Assembly (NCBI GenBank): GCA_905160935.1 | Contig: CAJHZI010000679.1 | Coordinates: forward strand, 50,001-114,000 | Direction of reading: 5' to 3' | Length of the DNA stretch: 64,000 bases | From: Enchytraeus crypticus | Taxonomy: Eukaryota; Annelida; Clitellata; Enchytraeida; Enchytraeidae | Shown here: positions 38,242 through 52,000 of the stretch, piece after piece | Layout of the letters: the number at the start of each line of letters is the position of its first letter | How positions within the stretch are numbered: position 1 is the first letter of the stretch | Notes under the pieces: model-generated | What the model was told of the DNA's origin: nothing | Database searches by the model: none | What the model saw: the letters and a program-made list of their open reading frames with translations, nothing else | Translations under genes and position numbers: made by a program

Positions 38242-39984
38242 AAATATACATGTATAAATAAATATATATAAATATATATATATATATATAAATAAATATA
38301 CATGTATATATTTATTTATTTGTATGCCCTGTGGTTAGGATTTGGGATAAAGTTAGGAGATGATTAAGGCTACTGAACTTTAAAATAGGTCAAATCAGGA
38401 CGATGTTACTTAATGACTAGTAAAATTTTATCCTTGATAGATCATTAATGAAATTAATTCTTTTAATAGAACAGATCTGAAGACTATCGCAGGTGCCTAA
38501 CTTTATAGATTTAAACTGAAACTAAACTCATCTACACTAAATAAGACTCTGATCATCTTGCAACTGTTTAGCAAGGAAATTTATGTCTTAGTCCTTCAAT
38601 TCATTGGAAAAAGTACAGCTATAGATAATTACATATACCGCGCCATACATGAAACGTATAAATATTAATTATTCCTTCATAAGTCGTAATCATCTCATTT
38701 GCGCTGATAGCTTTTAACTAAAATTGCAGACTTTGGAATAAAATAGATGATATTTATCCAATGTCCGCTGTATATTGAAAATATGTAAGTCTAATACTTA
38801 AGTTTACTTCATTTCAAGCTCTAAATTTTAACATTTACTACAATGCAGCAAGTTATAAATTAGTTGTCCTGCGGAAGGGACAATTCATTTAAAACAATTA
38901 TAAACATCGCAAAAGACTAACGCGTAGTAACCAACATTAATTATAAAAAGGCTTGAACCTAGTACTAGCCTTGTGTAATATTATAATATTAAAACACAGA
39001 TGTTGTTTATGTTATTCCATTCGCATGCTGTCAAATACTTAAATTCAAACAAGGAGCCGCAGCTGCTGCCACTGGTCTATAGCAGCAGCGCAGCTGTGAA
39101 ACAACTTGCTAAGCTGCTGGAGCCTGTTACATACAGCAGCTGTAGACCCGTTAAGTTTCGCAAAAATTCGTGTCAAGCATTGCCGATATGTTTAATCATT
39201 GACGATAAATGTACAATTAGTTTATATTTTAGACTTGTCAGAAGTCAACAGTGTTTTAAATACAGAATAGCAGTACAGAAATACAAAATATGGCTATTCA
39301 ATGAAAACATCTATAACATCGTAAAGTGCGAGAACTGCTGAACAACTTTTCATGTCTATTTTAACAGGTTCTCTAGGCCTATCACTGCGCAAGCCTATAC
39401 GCGCTCGCACCTGTAGGCCTACAGCGCAGCAGATCTACGAAGTCATAGCAGGAGTCTGAGATTTCTTTACAAGAGCGGTAATAAATTAATTTCAAATTAT
39501 AACATGACTTTAAATTGCTTAACCTCGTTCAATTTGCATGAAATAGATATCTTCAAAGTTTCAGAACTACCTCTTACTATGGAAAACGGATAATCAAAAT
39601 TACGCCAGTAAAAATTAAATATTATCTATATTTGTAAATATCGATTGAATTAAACTCCTTTTCCTGTCTATAACTGAACGCATACCGGTAACTTAAATAG
39701 TTATTTTTAACAGGTCAACCAAATTGAATGGGCACATCATTCTACACTCTAAAGTCTCGACAGTTGTGTCCTATTGCCTCATAAAGAAAAACTTGAATAC
39801 TTGAAATAGCACGGACTCAATTACTTTGTAAAGAAAAACTTTCATTTGAATAAGCGGGATGATATATTACAAAACGGTCGAACATTTTAAAGCTGATAAA
39901 TAACAGTTAACCCTTTATGAACGAGACTTCTTACTCTAGACAGCGAAAAACCAGTTTAAATTAAAAAAAAACAGTTACTACTAC

Positions 39985-40029
<45 letters not shown>

Positions 40030-43000
40030 GCACGATATAATCAATCTAGCCTGACCATTTTTTGATCATCGGACTGGCTTTCGTTTAGGACCTTACTTCT
40101 CCTCAGCACATTTCTTTTTCAGATTGGTCTGGGTGAATTGATCTGTAGTGATGTGTGCTGTCGGGAAGTCCCTGACATCATCCTTGATAAGGAAACGGAC
40201 GTTAAACCTTTATTATTATTATTATATTTATGTAAAGTATGTAAGCTTTCCTTTGATATAAAGCTAGAAGGATCCTTTTTCGTTTAGTATCGTTTATTTG
40301 TTAATCACAGCACAGATTATACAATTTAGCAATCATTAAGGAACTATCTTTCTCTCCCTCTACAGTGTTCTGCTAACGGCAGGTTCAGAGAACATATTTC
40401 GCTCACAGTCTGCCTTCACATTGCAAAAGAACCCGAGGATCTCTCCATGGTAGCCAGGATTCATTGGATAGACCATTCACAACGGTTATACCCTATCCAC
40501 GCCTAAATGCAGTCCACAACAAGGGAAAAATATAGACGTGGTAAATTCTCAGCGTGATTGTTTTGTGTTGTGATTGTTGAATGTTTTGATAGCGTAGGGG
40601 TAACGTCATGAAGTTTTAACTGACAGATCCTGAGGTGAATTGAACCCTCGTGGGTTCGAGCCCCAGCGGCGCTGATCTGAGAGTAAAATCTCGAACATTC
40701 TCTGGACTGGTTACACGGAAAATGGACTATAAATTGCCTAGCGGTTTAAACATGTGGTATTAAAAAGTGATAGAGATCAACATAGTTGATCATTTCACCA
40801 TGTCTGTTTACTTTTACTCTTCAACAAATGACGGTGTTTCACCGTACATGCACATATATAACTTACATTTGTCAACAAATAATGGTGTTTAATTGCAGGC
40901 ATATATCGTAAAGTTGTATTGTCGCGCAATCTAATTTCGACTGAAAAACAATAGATCAGTTCGGTAATTGAAAATATATTTTGTTGCATGTTAACACTGG
41001 TTTGTTTATGTTGACATCTGATACATATATTTACATGGAAATGTAATTGGTCTACATTATAACTTCGTTATAGTACATGCACATCGTTATAATGGGTGTC
41101 AGAGTTAAACTATAAGTGTTAAGTTATTCTTTAATTAAGTACATTTCAATGCTATTCTATGCAGTGTTTACGTTTTCTTGTCCACTGTTTACATTTGGTG
41201 TCCCCGATGTTCTATTTATAGCTATTACCGAAAAGATCTATTGAATGGCCTCTCTGCAGCCTGGAACTAATTTTGTGATCATCGTCGAATAAGAAACCGT
41301 TTATAATCTCTACTTCATCACTGATACAACCTCTCCATCTTCCAGGATAATTTTAAATTTGACTTTAAGAGTTTTCATCTGAATTCTAAAATAATTGTGC
41401 TATACTTTAGGTAAAAGTGTATATCACTACAATTAGGCTAATAGAACAAGGCAAAGAATTTTAAATATTTTTTAGCTAATACTGATACTTTAGATGAGAC
41501 GAATTTTTCAAGACATATTTAATTTATTTAATTAGAAATTTACTCAAAAATATAGATATAAGCAAATATTTTATCGTGATAGAGTATTTGGTTATACCTA
41601 TATTTTCCCATGATAAATGTAGCAGGCAAAAAGAGTGTTCAATAGAGCCTAGTGAATAAAGTGCATAAATTCATCAACTTAATCGGAGGAGTAATTCAAC
41701 TATCAAACCTAACCAGCCTACAGATTTTAAAATATTCTTTCATAGTTAAGTTTGAAGTAGTTTTGCAGTGCCCTTCTCAGTGTCTGGTTGGTACAATTGT
41801 CATATATTTTGCTGAGTTAACAGATTTATACCCGTTTGAATATCACATTATTTTCAGATACATAAAAAATGCAAGGCGTTCTCAATGGCAACGATCTACT
41901 AATAGTTGTTTGTACTGCATTTAACGCGACACTAACATCATTTTCGGATAAGAACAAGGACGCTAAATTCTCGTTTACGTGCAGGAATTAATTGTTATAA
42001 TATCAAAACAACGTTGATGTCTTTATAAAGTAGCAAACGATTTCACAATGTTAAATCTTTGCCTAGTTATTTTTCAATTTGTATGACTGAGTGGTGGTCA
42101 ACTAGATAGAATACTTGTGACCTCTTTGACGGCCTTGTTTGTGTATGTCACTGAATATTTTGAGTGTATTGAATTAAACATAGTTCTCTCTCTCTCTCTC
42201 TGTCTCTCTTTGTAGTACTATACAACTTGTACAGTAGTCTTAAAGACGAGTCATTCTTCAGAAGAGTATAAAGAAGATTTAGCTGATGACAGGGACGTCA
42301 CTACAATAGAAGTGGTCGTTAAAGAAGCAATAGAGTTTAATCATCAAACCGTCGTTGTGAGCTCTGATCTTGCTGCACAGCTCAGCTCTCACTCTGCTGT
42401 ACAGCTGCAGCTGCTGTTCCACGTCAGCAAGCAGCTGCTCGTACCCAGCTCTTCTAGCTGCTTCTCTATCATCAGCAGCTGTCGATCCTTCCGCAGCAAG
42501 GCACTCCTCACTGATTAATAATAATAAAGGCTTAATGTTCGTTTCCTCATCTAGGGACGATGTCAGGGACGTCTAACGAAACATAGTAAGAAAAATGTCT
42601 GTGTAATGTACTGATAGGACAAAGGTTAAGTTACTAGTATGATAAAGAGCCAATATATATCATTTACAAATATACTAAACTAAAACTGTTTATTTTTCTC
42701 AGGAAAATTTAGCAAGTTAAGAAACATACACTGTATTAAGTAAATTAACAAGTAGGCATTACAAAAAGCAGCTTCCACAAAAAACAGAAAAATAATGTAC
42801 AGATTATAAATATCATAGAAATGTTCAACTTTGAAAGCTTCAAATAACAGAAATTTGAGGATACATTGATCTACGATTAGCGAATGTCGAAAGTAGCACA
42901 TTAATGAAGAAAAAATGTTAAGACTAAAGCCAGGTTTCTAATTTAACAAGCAATTATCAAGCTTTACAGTCAGACTGCAGTTAGTTACTATAAACAGCAA

Positions 43001-46000
43001 AATTTTGTAATCACGTGCAGATATACGATCAACATAAACAGTCCATAAACAAGTCAATGGATTCTCAACTGGGATCATTTCAGTTTATTTCTTCACTAAT
43101 TAATTGGTAGTTTATTTCTTCACTAATTAATTGGTAGTTTATTTCTTCACTAATTAATCGGTAGTTTATTTCTTCACTAATTAATTGGTGAATTATCGTA
43201 CGGAATAAGAGCGCCTAGCACTGTATAACAACAATAATAACAACAATTAAATTGTTATTTATTGTATAGAAGTTAGACTAGACCTACCTGATCAGCAGAC
43301 TTAGCAGCTGTCTCTGTACTACTCTGCCTAGATCTCTCAATACTCGCAGGTTTTCATCCACATCTCCAGCTGCTCTCACAGCTGCTGCAGCTGAGTCAAT
43401 CAGTGGCCCAGCAGCTGAGGCTAGAGGAACTGCAGCTGTAGCAGCAGCTCTCACAGCTGCAGCAGCTGAGTCGCTCGGTGGCCCAGCAGCTGAAGCTAGA
43501 GGAACAGCAGCTGCAGCAGCTGGTATCACAGAAGCTTTCTCAGATACAGCAGAGTCATTGAACACATCAGCTGTAGCAGAAGAGCTGCTAGGTGTAGCTG
43601 ATGATATAAGTCTAGTTCCTGGGGCTGAAATAGGTGTAGCAGCTGAAGCAGCTAAACTAACAGCTGTGGCAGTACTTCTATCAGCAGCTGAAATAGGTGT
43701 AGCAGCTGAAGCAGCTAAACTAACAGCTGTGGCAGCACCTCTATCAGCAGATGCAGCAGTGGCATGATTATTAATTGTAACAGCAGCAGTAGGTGTTGTG
43801 ATGGACGCACTATTACTGGCAGAGGACACTTTAGGGCCTGTGGACGAAGCTTTAACATCTGAAGAGTTAAAGCCGTTAATGACTGACCTATTAGAACTCA
43901 GCCCAGTCCCAATAGCTGTCGAGTCAATCTTGGACTTCTCACACGGTACTTCTTGTCTACCATCATTCACTCGAGATATTGTTGATCTGAAGCCATCTTG
44001 TCTGCATATCTCTTCTATACTATCATTCACTCGAGACATTGTTGATCTGACGCCATCTTGTCTGCATATCTCTACTCTGCACATCTCGTCTTCTCTCGAT
44101 ATCTCATCCAGCACACCCACTTCACTGGAGCTAATCCCAGCCATCTTAATACTCCTAGCATCATTCTGTCTGCAGGATTCAGACTGACTGACATCAGTTA
44201 ACCCGCTGTTATTACCTGGGCCACTAAATCCTGAAGTACCGTCATGAGTTTCAGTTAAATGTCTGCCACTGTGACTTCTAGATCCTTGCTCATCTATATA
44301 AGGAATATCTCTGAGGAAGTCAGTTCCAGAACGTGGACTGATGTGACCATGTTGTTGTATATCAACACTGTGGGCTGGTCCACGCTCGAGTGATGTTACA
44401 ACCCGTAGAACTCGCTGCAGATCTTCACGTAACGCTGTCACGTTAGATTGGTCTGTGCCAGCAGAGGAGATCTCAAGTTGATTACCCTTGCCTTCTGTTG
44501 CAGTCCTACCATCCAGCAGGTTCTGTCAATACATTCACATGGTATTCACAGTATGAATAAACTAAGCATTGATAATATTTGAGTTGAGTAGCAATTATTA
44601 GAAGATACGTATAGTGTGGAATCAGTAAACAAGGGGTTTTATCAAGAAAGCGAAGAGATCTAGGAGCAAGACGCATAGTAATGGATAGCCCACTGAAGAC
44701 TAAACAATTAGGATTAATTGAAAGAAGAGAAGAGCCTTAGAGGATCAAGAGGATCTTAGAGTTCACCAAAACAGATAAATGCAGGTCAGAAGTAGTGTGG
44801 CTCAGTAATTGTCAATATTTCGCGCTAAAATTCATATAGAAAATCCCAGCAGTAATGTCGCAGAGAACAAAAAAGAATTAAATCATGCCATACAGCCACT
44901 GTGCCTCAAATTGAAAGCTAGTACATGATAAAATCCTGGTTTGACCAATCACAGTGAAATAAACAATACCCTCGAGACTGATCAAAGATTTATTGTAGAG
45001 AGAGAAAAAAAAGCTTAGCTAAAGCTCTTTGTTCAGTAATAAGTATATTTACTTGATGATACTTGATCTCTGTGTTGTGTCCAGGCTGTTTGACGAATAG
45101 GCCAACCGTTGACTGCACGTGTCGTAGAAACGCGAATAAAGCACTAAAAGCCAAACCAATGTCAGAAAGGGCATTCGGTTGGTGAGTGCTTCGGCTACAG
45201 AAATTGCTTAAAAAATTCTAAAAGGAATGGGAGAGATTTTAATAATGGTATAGGACAGAGAGGAGTGACGAAGGTCCATTCATATCCCGACCCTAGTTAA
45301 ACTGGGATTAAGGGAAGATGATGATGATGATGACTAGGTTGTGGAACACAAGTGAAGCATACATCAGACGACACATATCAGGACTAACCTTAAATTGCTC
45401 ATCACGAAGGATCAGAATCTCTAAAGCTTTTCTCATCTCTCCGCACATCATTTCAAAATCATTTCTCTTCTCTTTGTTAGCATCACTTCTCTCGTAATCC
45501 TACACAATCACAGCAATCAGTCATATCATATAAACCATTCAGGCAGCGCGCAGTCTGTAGCCGATGCTTCCTCAAGTCTGCACCGATTTCATTACTTCAG
45601 CTCTTGTGCATCTAAACATTATAACCTGGAGGTGCTCATATAAATGAATGCACTGTTATTATTATATCTCTATCTGTTTGTAATCGAGAATGTTTCTGAT
45701 GTTATTCTATGCATGTGATGTATGGGTTATTACGAATCAGAGCAATAAATCCTCTTTTGTTTTACTGAATCAAAATACATTTACTGAAAAATCTCCTTTC
45801 AAAGCCTATCAAAAGCATCAACAGAATAAGCAAATATGCCCAGTGATTCAGCAAAGCCATCGTAGGATAATAAACCTATCACACAATACTCTTGACCACA
45901 ACACACCGTGATAAGACTGCGAGCCTCTCTGAGATCTGCCTGCAGCTGAGCGACCTCTGAGTCTCTCGCAGTCAGAGCTCTCGTCAGTTCCTCATGAACT

Positions 46001-49000
46001 TCTTCATCATCAGTGGCCACAGATCTGTCGCACCTCGGCCTGCCTTCAAACACTTCGTCCAGCGGCTCCACGTCAGGACTTAGTTCTGCCTGAAGGGCCT
46101 ACGAACAGGCACGATTAAGCAGTCAATCAAATAGCGGATAAATCATCCAATTACTTATTCACTCAATTAGGCAAATAATTACTTAATCAAATAGCGATTA
46201 ATGAGTCCTTTAATCAATAAATTTATTCAGGTATTGATTAATAAGTCGGTTAATTAATCGATTTATTCAATACCTAATCAAATAAGGCATTAAATAAATT
46301 AATGTAAGAATGAATCAATCAATAAATTAATTGATTCAATCACTCAATCAACTACTCATTCAATCAATCATTCACCCAGTGAATGCTATTAAATTTCATT
46401 AAACGCTTTTGATAAAGTTTCATAAAGTCCTACGGTCAGGTAAGAGCGAGTGAATACCTTGAGGTGTTGAACCTGCAGCCTCAGAGCTTCAATCTCCTGC
46501 CTCGTGCTCTCAGCCACCTCAGTCACTGCCTCGCTCTTTTCTAGCTCCGCCTCCTCCAGCAACACGTCCTTCACCTTCAGAGCCTGCCGCAACTGATCTA
46601 TCAGTCTACAAACATAGTAATATGTGCGGGGTTCAAATACCGGTCTCGCCTGTCACTGACATCACTTTCGAGTGATGAAACTGATGTAAACCTTAGCTTT
46701 ACCAGCCTTTAGTACATCGGTGTATTTTGTTTTACGGTGTAATGTTTTACACCGTAAAACATTAGTTTATTTCTTCATCTTTTGTAGAACGTTATTTATC
46801 AATAGAGAGAATATGTGTGCCTCAACTAGTTTATCAGTGCAAAAAAGATGCATTAGAATCACTGTCTCTCGTGACTCTAATATATCTAAATCATTAAAAT
46901 CATAACTAGCGATACTTTTCCAATTGAAGAATTGTATGCAATATAAAATTGCTCACAAACATTGTTCAAGCCACTTAGATTCGAGTATCGCAAAAATGTG
47001 CAGAGCTTCAAAGAGATTTGAGGAAAAAGAAAAGACATCCCAGAGTCATATTTTTCAAAAATTCTAGTACACATTAAAGTTCTAAAACAGGTATAGCTCT
47101 TACGATGGGATAAGCTTGTAGGTAAAGAGAGCGCTTTTGTGAGCTTGAAAACTGTAAGTAGGTGTATATACATTGAAACTGACCTTACAGAAAACACTAG
47201 CAAATTCTAATCCTAGATTATGAAATGATATAAGGACTATATAAAAACTAAAGGAACTTATCAAAGATAAATTTACAAAAAATAAATTTAATAATTAAAT
47301 AGGATAACTAACTTGTCTTTTTCAAGCAGAGCATCTTCTACTGGCGTCTGAAACAATAAAATACAATGTTTCGCAATGTTCCAGGATAATTATAATCAGC
47401 ATGTTGACAATAAAACGTAGTCATTCAGTGTTCAGTTAAATGGCAAGTCCACAGTCTAAATCTCTTTTCACATACTGGCTACACTACTACTCATAAAGGA
47501 GTGTACCACATACCAAACTAACTTCGCTTTCATATCATAATGATGTTTTCTTATAAAGCTAACACAGTCAAAAGCCAAGTTTAGAGTCGGTTTCCTGCTC
47601 GATAGCATGTTAGTGACAGGAAGAGCTCAAGATTTGAACCCTGGGGCTACTGGTGTCGAACAACATGTCGACAATCAACCGGCTCAACCTAGAAAAAAAA
47701 TATACTTGAGATTTTATAATACTGCTTGCTAAAATAAAAATTAGAAAACTGAAGTATTGCAATATATTTGATAGCGGAACATCCCTGACAATATTCTTGA
47801 ATGAGGAAACGAAATTTAAACCTTTATTATTATTATTATTATACTGCAGCCAACAATAATATCCCTTGTAATACGGAAAAAGACTTCAAACGTAGCTTCA
47901 TAACTTTTATATGAAAACACTATCTAATTGAACTGCTGAATTCAAAGCCATTAATCAAACAACTAATAATAATAAAGGTTTAACATCCATTTCCTCATAC
48001 AAGGATGATGTCAGGGACGTCCCCCATCAAATGTCACAACAAATCGATTCAATGCAAACGATCTCAAAAAACATGTGCTGAAGAGAAAGAAAAAGATCCT
48101 AAACGGTGCCGGCCCAGTGATAAAAAATCAGTCTGGCAGCATGAAACAACTCTATGGTGGGAAGAGATGCGCTTTGACTGCAGGATAATATAGATCTAGA
48201 AAGATAGAGAAGCAGAGACCATGTTCCCATCAGACTTGTTACAGGCCCAGCCACCACCGCCGCTGGCTAAATGTTCCGCCACGCCCAGTCTGAGCTGCAG
48301 CTCTCTGTGAGAGGAGTCGAGCTGTTCATACACACTCATCAGCTCCCTGTATCTCACCTCCATCTCACTCTCTCTCTTCTCTCTCTCCTGCTCTCTCACT
48401 CTCTCCTCTCTCAGTCTTGTCTCGCTCTCCACAAGTCTCTGCTCTAGATCTCTCAGTGACTACAATACAATACAATATTGTACAATACAATAAAATATTG
48501 TACAATACAATACACTAAAATACAATAAAATCTCTCATTCACTCTCTCCTCTCAAAGTTTTGTCTCAATCTCCCCAGTCTCTGCTCAAGATCTCTCAGTG
48601 ACTACAATACAATAAAATTCAATACCATAAAATACAATACACTAAAATACAATTAAATCTCTCTCTCCTTAAATCTTGTTTCGTTGTCCACTAATATCTG
48701 CTCTAACTCTCTAACTGATTATATTTTTATAATATAACAACAAAGTAAAATATGATACCAAACAATTCAATATATAACACAGTACACTACCATTTAACAG
48801 TTTAAAAAGGCAGACAGAGAATAGACAACATAGTTAAAATTTTCCAGTGTGATGGATCCCTTTAGAGACTTAAGAAGAGGAAACGGAAAGAGTGGAATTT
48901 GCCTATTTGATTGAAGTTTCAAGAATTATCTGATAAGTTACCACAATTGTTCAGATTGCCTGGTTAATGGCTACTCAAGGGATCACATGACCCTGCTTCC

Positions 49001-52000
49001 GCCTTTTTAGATGTGAGCATGCTTTGATACACGCTAGAGTTACATGACGTTACATTACGTTACAACGACGTCCCAAACGTTGCCCTATGGCGAGGAACCA
49101 GACATAAATTTCTTACTGATTGATTGATTGCATGTAGATTCACAGACCTGTTCCTTGTCAATCATGGTGAGCCTGAGTTGTTCTAGTTGAGCTCTCTCGT
49201 TGCTCGCCTGGGTCGCCTCGTCACGACTCAGCTCTGCAGCTCTGTGCTGAGCACTCATAGCTTCCATAGCAGCGCTGTGAGCAACAACAACAACATCATC
49301 ATCATCTAGTTAATTATCTCAGCCCTGTGCTGAGCACTCGTTGCTTCCATGGCGATGCTGTTAGCAACACCACAAACATTATGAGATATATTACATAGAT
49401 AATAATTCTATAAGTAATTGACTTATAGCTCAATTTAAGCACAGCCTATTTGCTTTTCTGGTTTTTGTTGCATTGTTGTATGTGTAAGATTTATGTATGG
49501 GTTATTATGCCTGAAATTAAGCAATAAATAAATAATAATAATAATAATAATCATACTGATCGCTAGAGTGGAGGAGTTTTGTCTATTGATCACCAGATGT
49601 CCTGTCCGACATGATGGTACAAGGTGTAATTGAGCAACAAATATTTATTTAAAAATTTAACATAAGTGATGTAAAGTGTGTGCTAGGTCTATAAACTACA
49701 TATACTCGTTAAAAATATACATAGGAGTAAATCAGAGCTCTTAACTGTTTGAGTAATGAACTATGAAACAAGTAACGAACTTTGAAACAAGTAATGAACT
49801 ATGAAACAAGTAACGAACTATGAAACAAGTAATGAACTATGAAACAAGTAACGAATTATGAAACAAGTAATGAACTATGAAACAAGTAAGGAACTATGAA
49901 ACAAGTAACGAACTATGAAACAAGCAACGAACTATGAAACAAGTAATGAACTATGAAACAAGTAAGGAACTATGAAACAAGCAACGAACTATGAAACGAG
50001 TAACAAACTATAAGACAAGTAAAGGACCATAAAACAAGTACCGAACTATAAAATACAGAAAATTAATTAGAATTTAACGAGTCAGATGCTTACTGAGCTT
50101 TTTTGAGCAGCACTTGCTTATCTGATAGATCTTTCTTCAAGTTCTCCACCTCTATCTTCAAATCAATGTTCTACAAAGACAGCAGTAAAGGAACATTTCT
50201 TTAATTTATATTTATGTAAATAATTTATATTTATTTTAATTAATAGATTTCAAGTTCAAATGCAATATTTCAAAAATATATTAAGTTATACAATAACATC
50301 ATATATCATTAAATCTTTAATTTATAATTTTAACATATAATTTTTGAATTTGTTGAAAATAAGTAATTCAAAGCTGGTTTCACGAAACTTATGAATAGAT
50401 AAAAACTGGACATGCTTTTAAGGTCTATAAATGCTTAAATGTGGTAAGAACTTGACAGTAAGAGCATTCCACTAGAATGATAAATTAATCAGCAGCAACA
50501 TGATATTGGAAAGAATATGCATTATTATAATTATTTATTATAATTATTATTATTGCCATTTGTCTGATTACAGTAGAAAAAGTGAGAGAAAGAGAGAGAG
50601 AGAGAGAGAGAAAACAGATAAAGAGAGAGAAAGAGAGAGACAGACAGATAGACAGAGAGAGAGAGAAAAAGATAGAGAGAGACAGACAGACAGAGATAGA
50701 CAGAGAGCGAGAGAAAGAGAGAGAAAGGGAGAGTGACATGAATATAACAAAAACCAATAAGTTAAGAATATTAAGATTGGAACCCACCAGTTTATACTCA
50801 TCTTCACTAGCTCCTCCACGATGTTTCTCCATCTCTTGCTCCAGGAAATAAATTCTCAGCTTTAGATTGAAGTTCTCCTTTTGAAGCTCCGCTATTTGCT
50901 GCATTTACAACAAAACAGAATTTAAAAATTAATATTATGAAAAATATATTAAAGTACATGATTTTCCATTAAACTAACATATATCAAAGAATCTTCATAG
51001 CTAAGAAAACTTAAGCCAATATCACTAAGTATCAGATTCCTCTCCCAAAGGGATATCAGTGTCAGGCATGTCCAGGATTAGAACCCCAAATACGCTGGTG
51101 TGCAGCTGGAAAGCCTACAATTGCTGCCATTGGCTCAAAGTGGATTGAGATATATACCAATTAATGATGATTTTAAATGAGATTTGACCATGACGTTTTA
51201 TAGGGAAACCGGTAAATGTTAAATCTATAATAGAAATCCCTCTGTCCCACACCACATCATCAGTTAATCCCCTATTTGAGACTTTTCCATTCGTTTAAAT
51301 TTTTGTAGCAATTTCTGGAGCCTAGGCGCTCACCAACCGAATGCCTTTTCTAACGCTGGTATGGATCTTAGAGCTTTAGTCGCCTTCTACGACACGTGCA
51401 GTCACCGGCTGGTCAATTCTTCAAACAACCCGGACACAACACAGGGAAATACAAGTACATACAGAATACGATTGAAAAACCTGATCAAATTCTTTCATAG
51501 TTCTCGCTCTAACTGGAGTCAGTCGTCCACTTCCTGACTTCATGAGCAGAGCTGAAATAACACAGGAAATGTATCGTATCAGGCATAATGAAAAAAGTAC
51601 TGTACAAAAAAGCACATAAACCAAAGGACTTAAACATAGGAGTTAAAGATTTTTCCTTTGCCAATTTGAAATAAAAATCTTGCAATGCGCAGGTTTTCAG
51701 CTTAAGTACAAAAGGTTGTAATTGACATGCATAATTGTATATAATGCAAGATAATACATTAAGTGCAATGTAACCTGCCAGCAATAGTCCAACCATCTTA
51801 TCTTATCTCAACAAAATCTTTACGATACCAATATAATATATATAATATATATAATATATATAATATATATAATATATATAATATATATAATATATATAAT
51901 ATATATAATAATAATAATATATATCAATATATAGAGATTATAATATATATAAATAGATATAAATATATATATAATATATATAAATATATGATATATATAT

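Noticed and set aside
39000..39341. Open frame on plus, and a CTG-rich coiled-coil-like stretch on minus (about 39060-39130) with an acceptor-like site
   Set aside because: The minus-strand candidate exon would enter in phase 2 and leave in phase 0, which fits neither exon 13 nor exon 14. The sequence is biased by CAG/CTG.
41652..41924. Plus-strand open frame of 90 codons
   Set aside because: AT-rich, no recognisable domain, no supported splice partners, and antisense in an intron of the CDK5RAP2-like gene.
43558..44187. Plus-strand Ala/Glu-rich frames
   Set aside because: Antisense shadows of the Ala-rich exon 12, which has matched splice phases.
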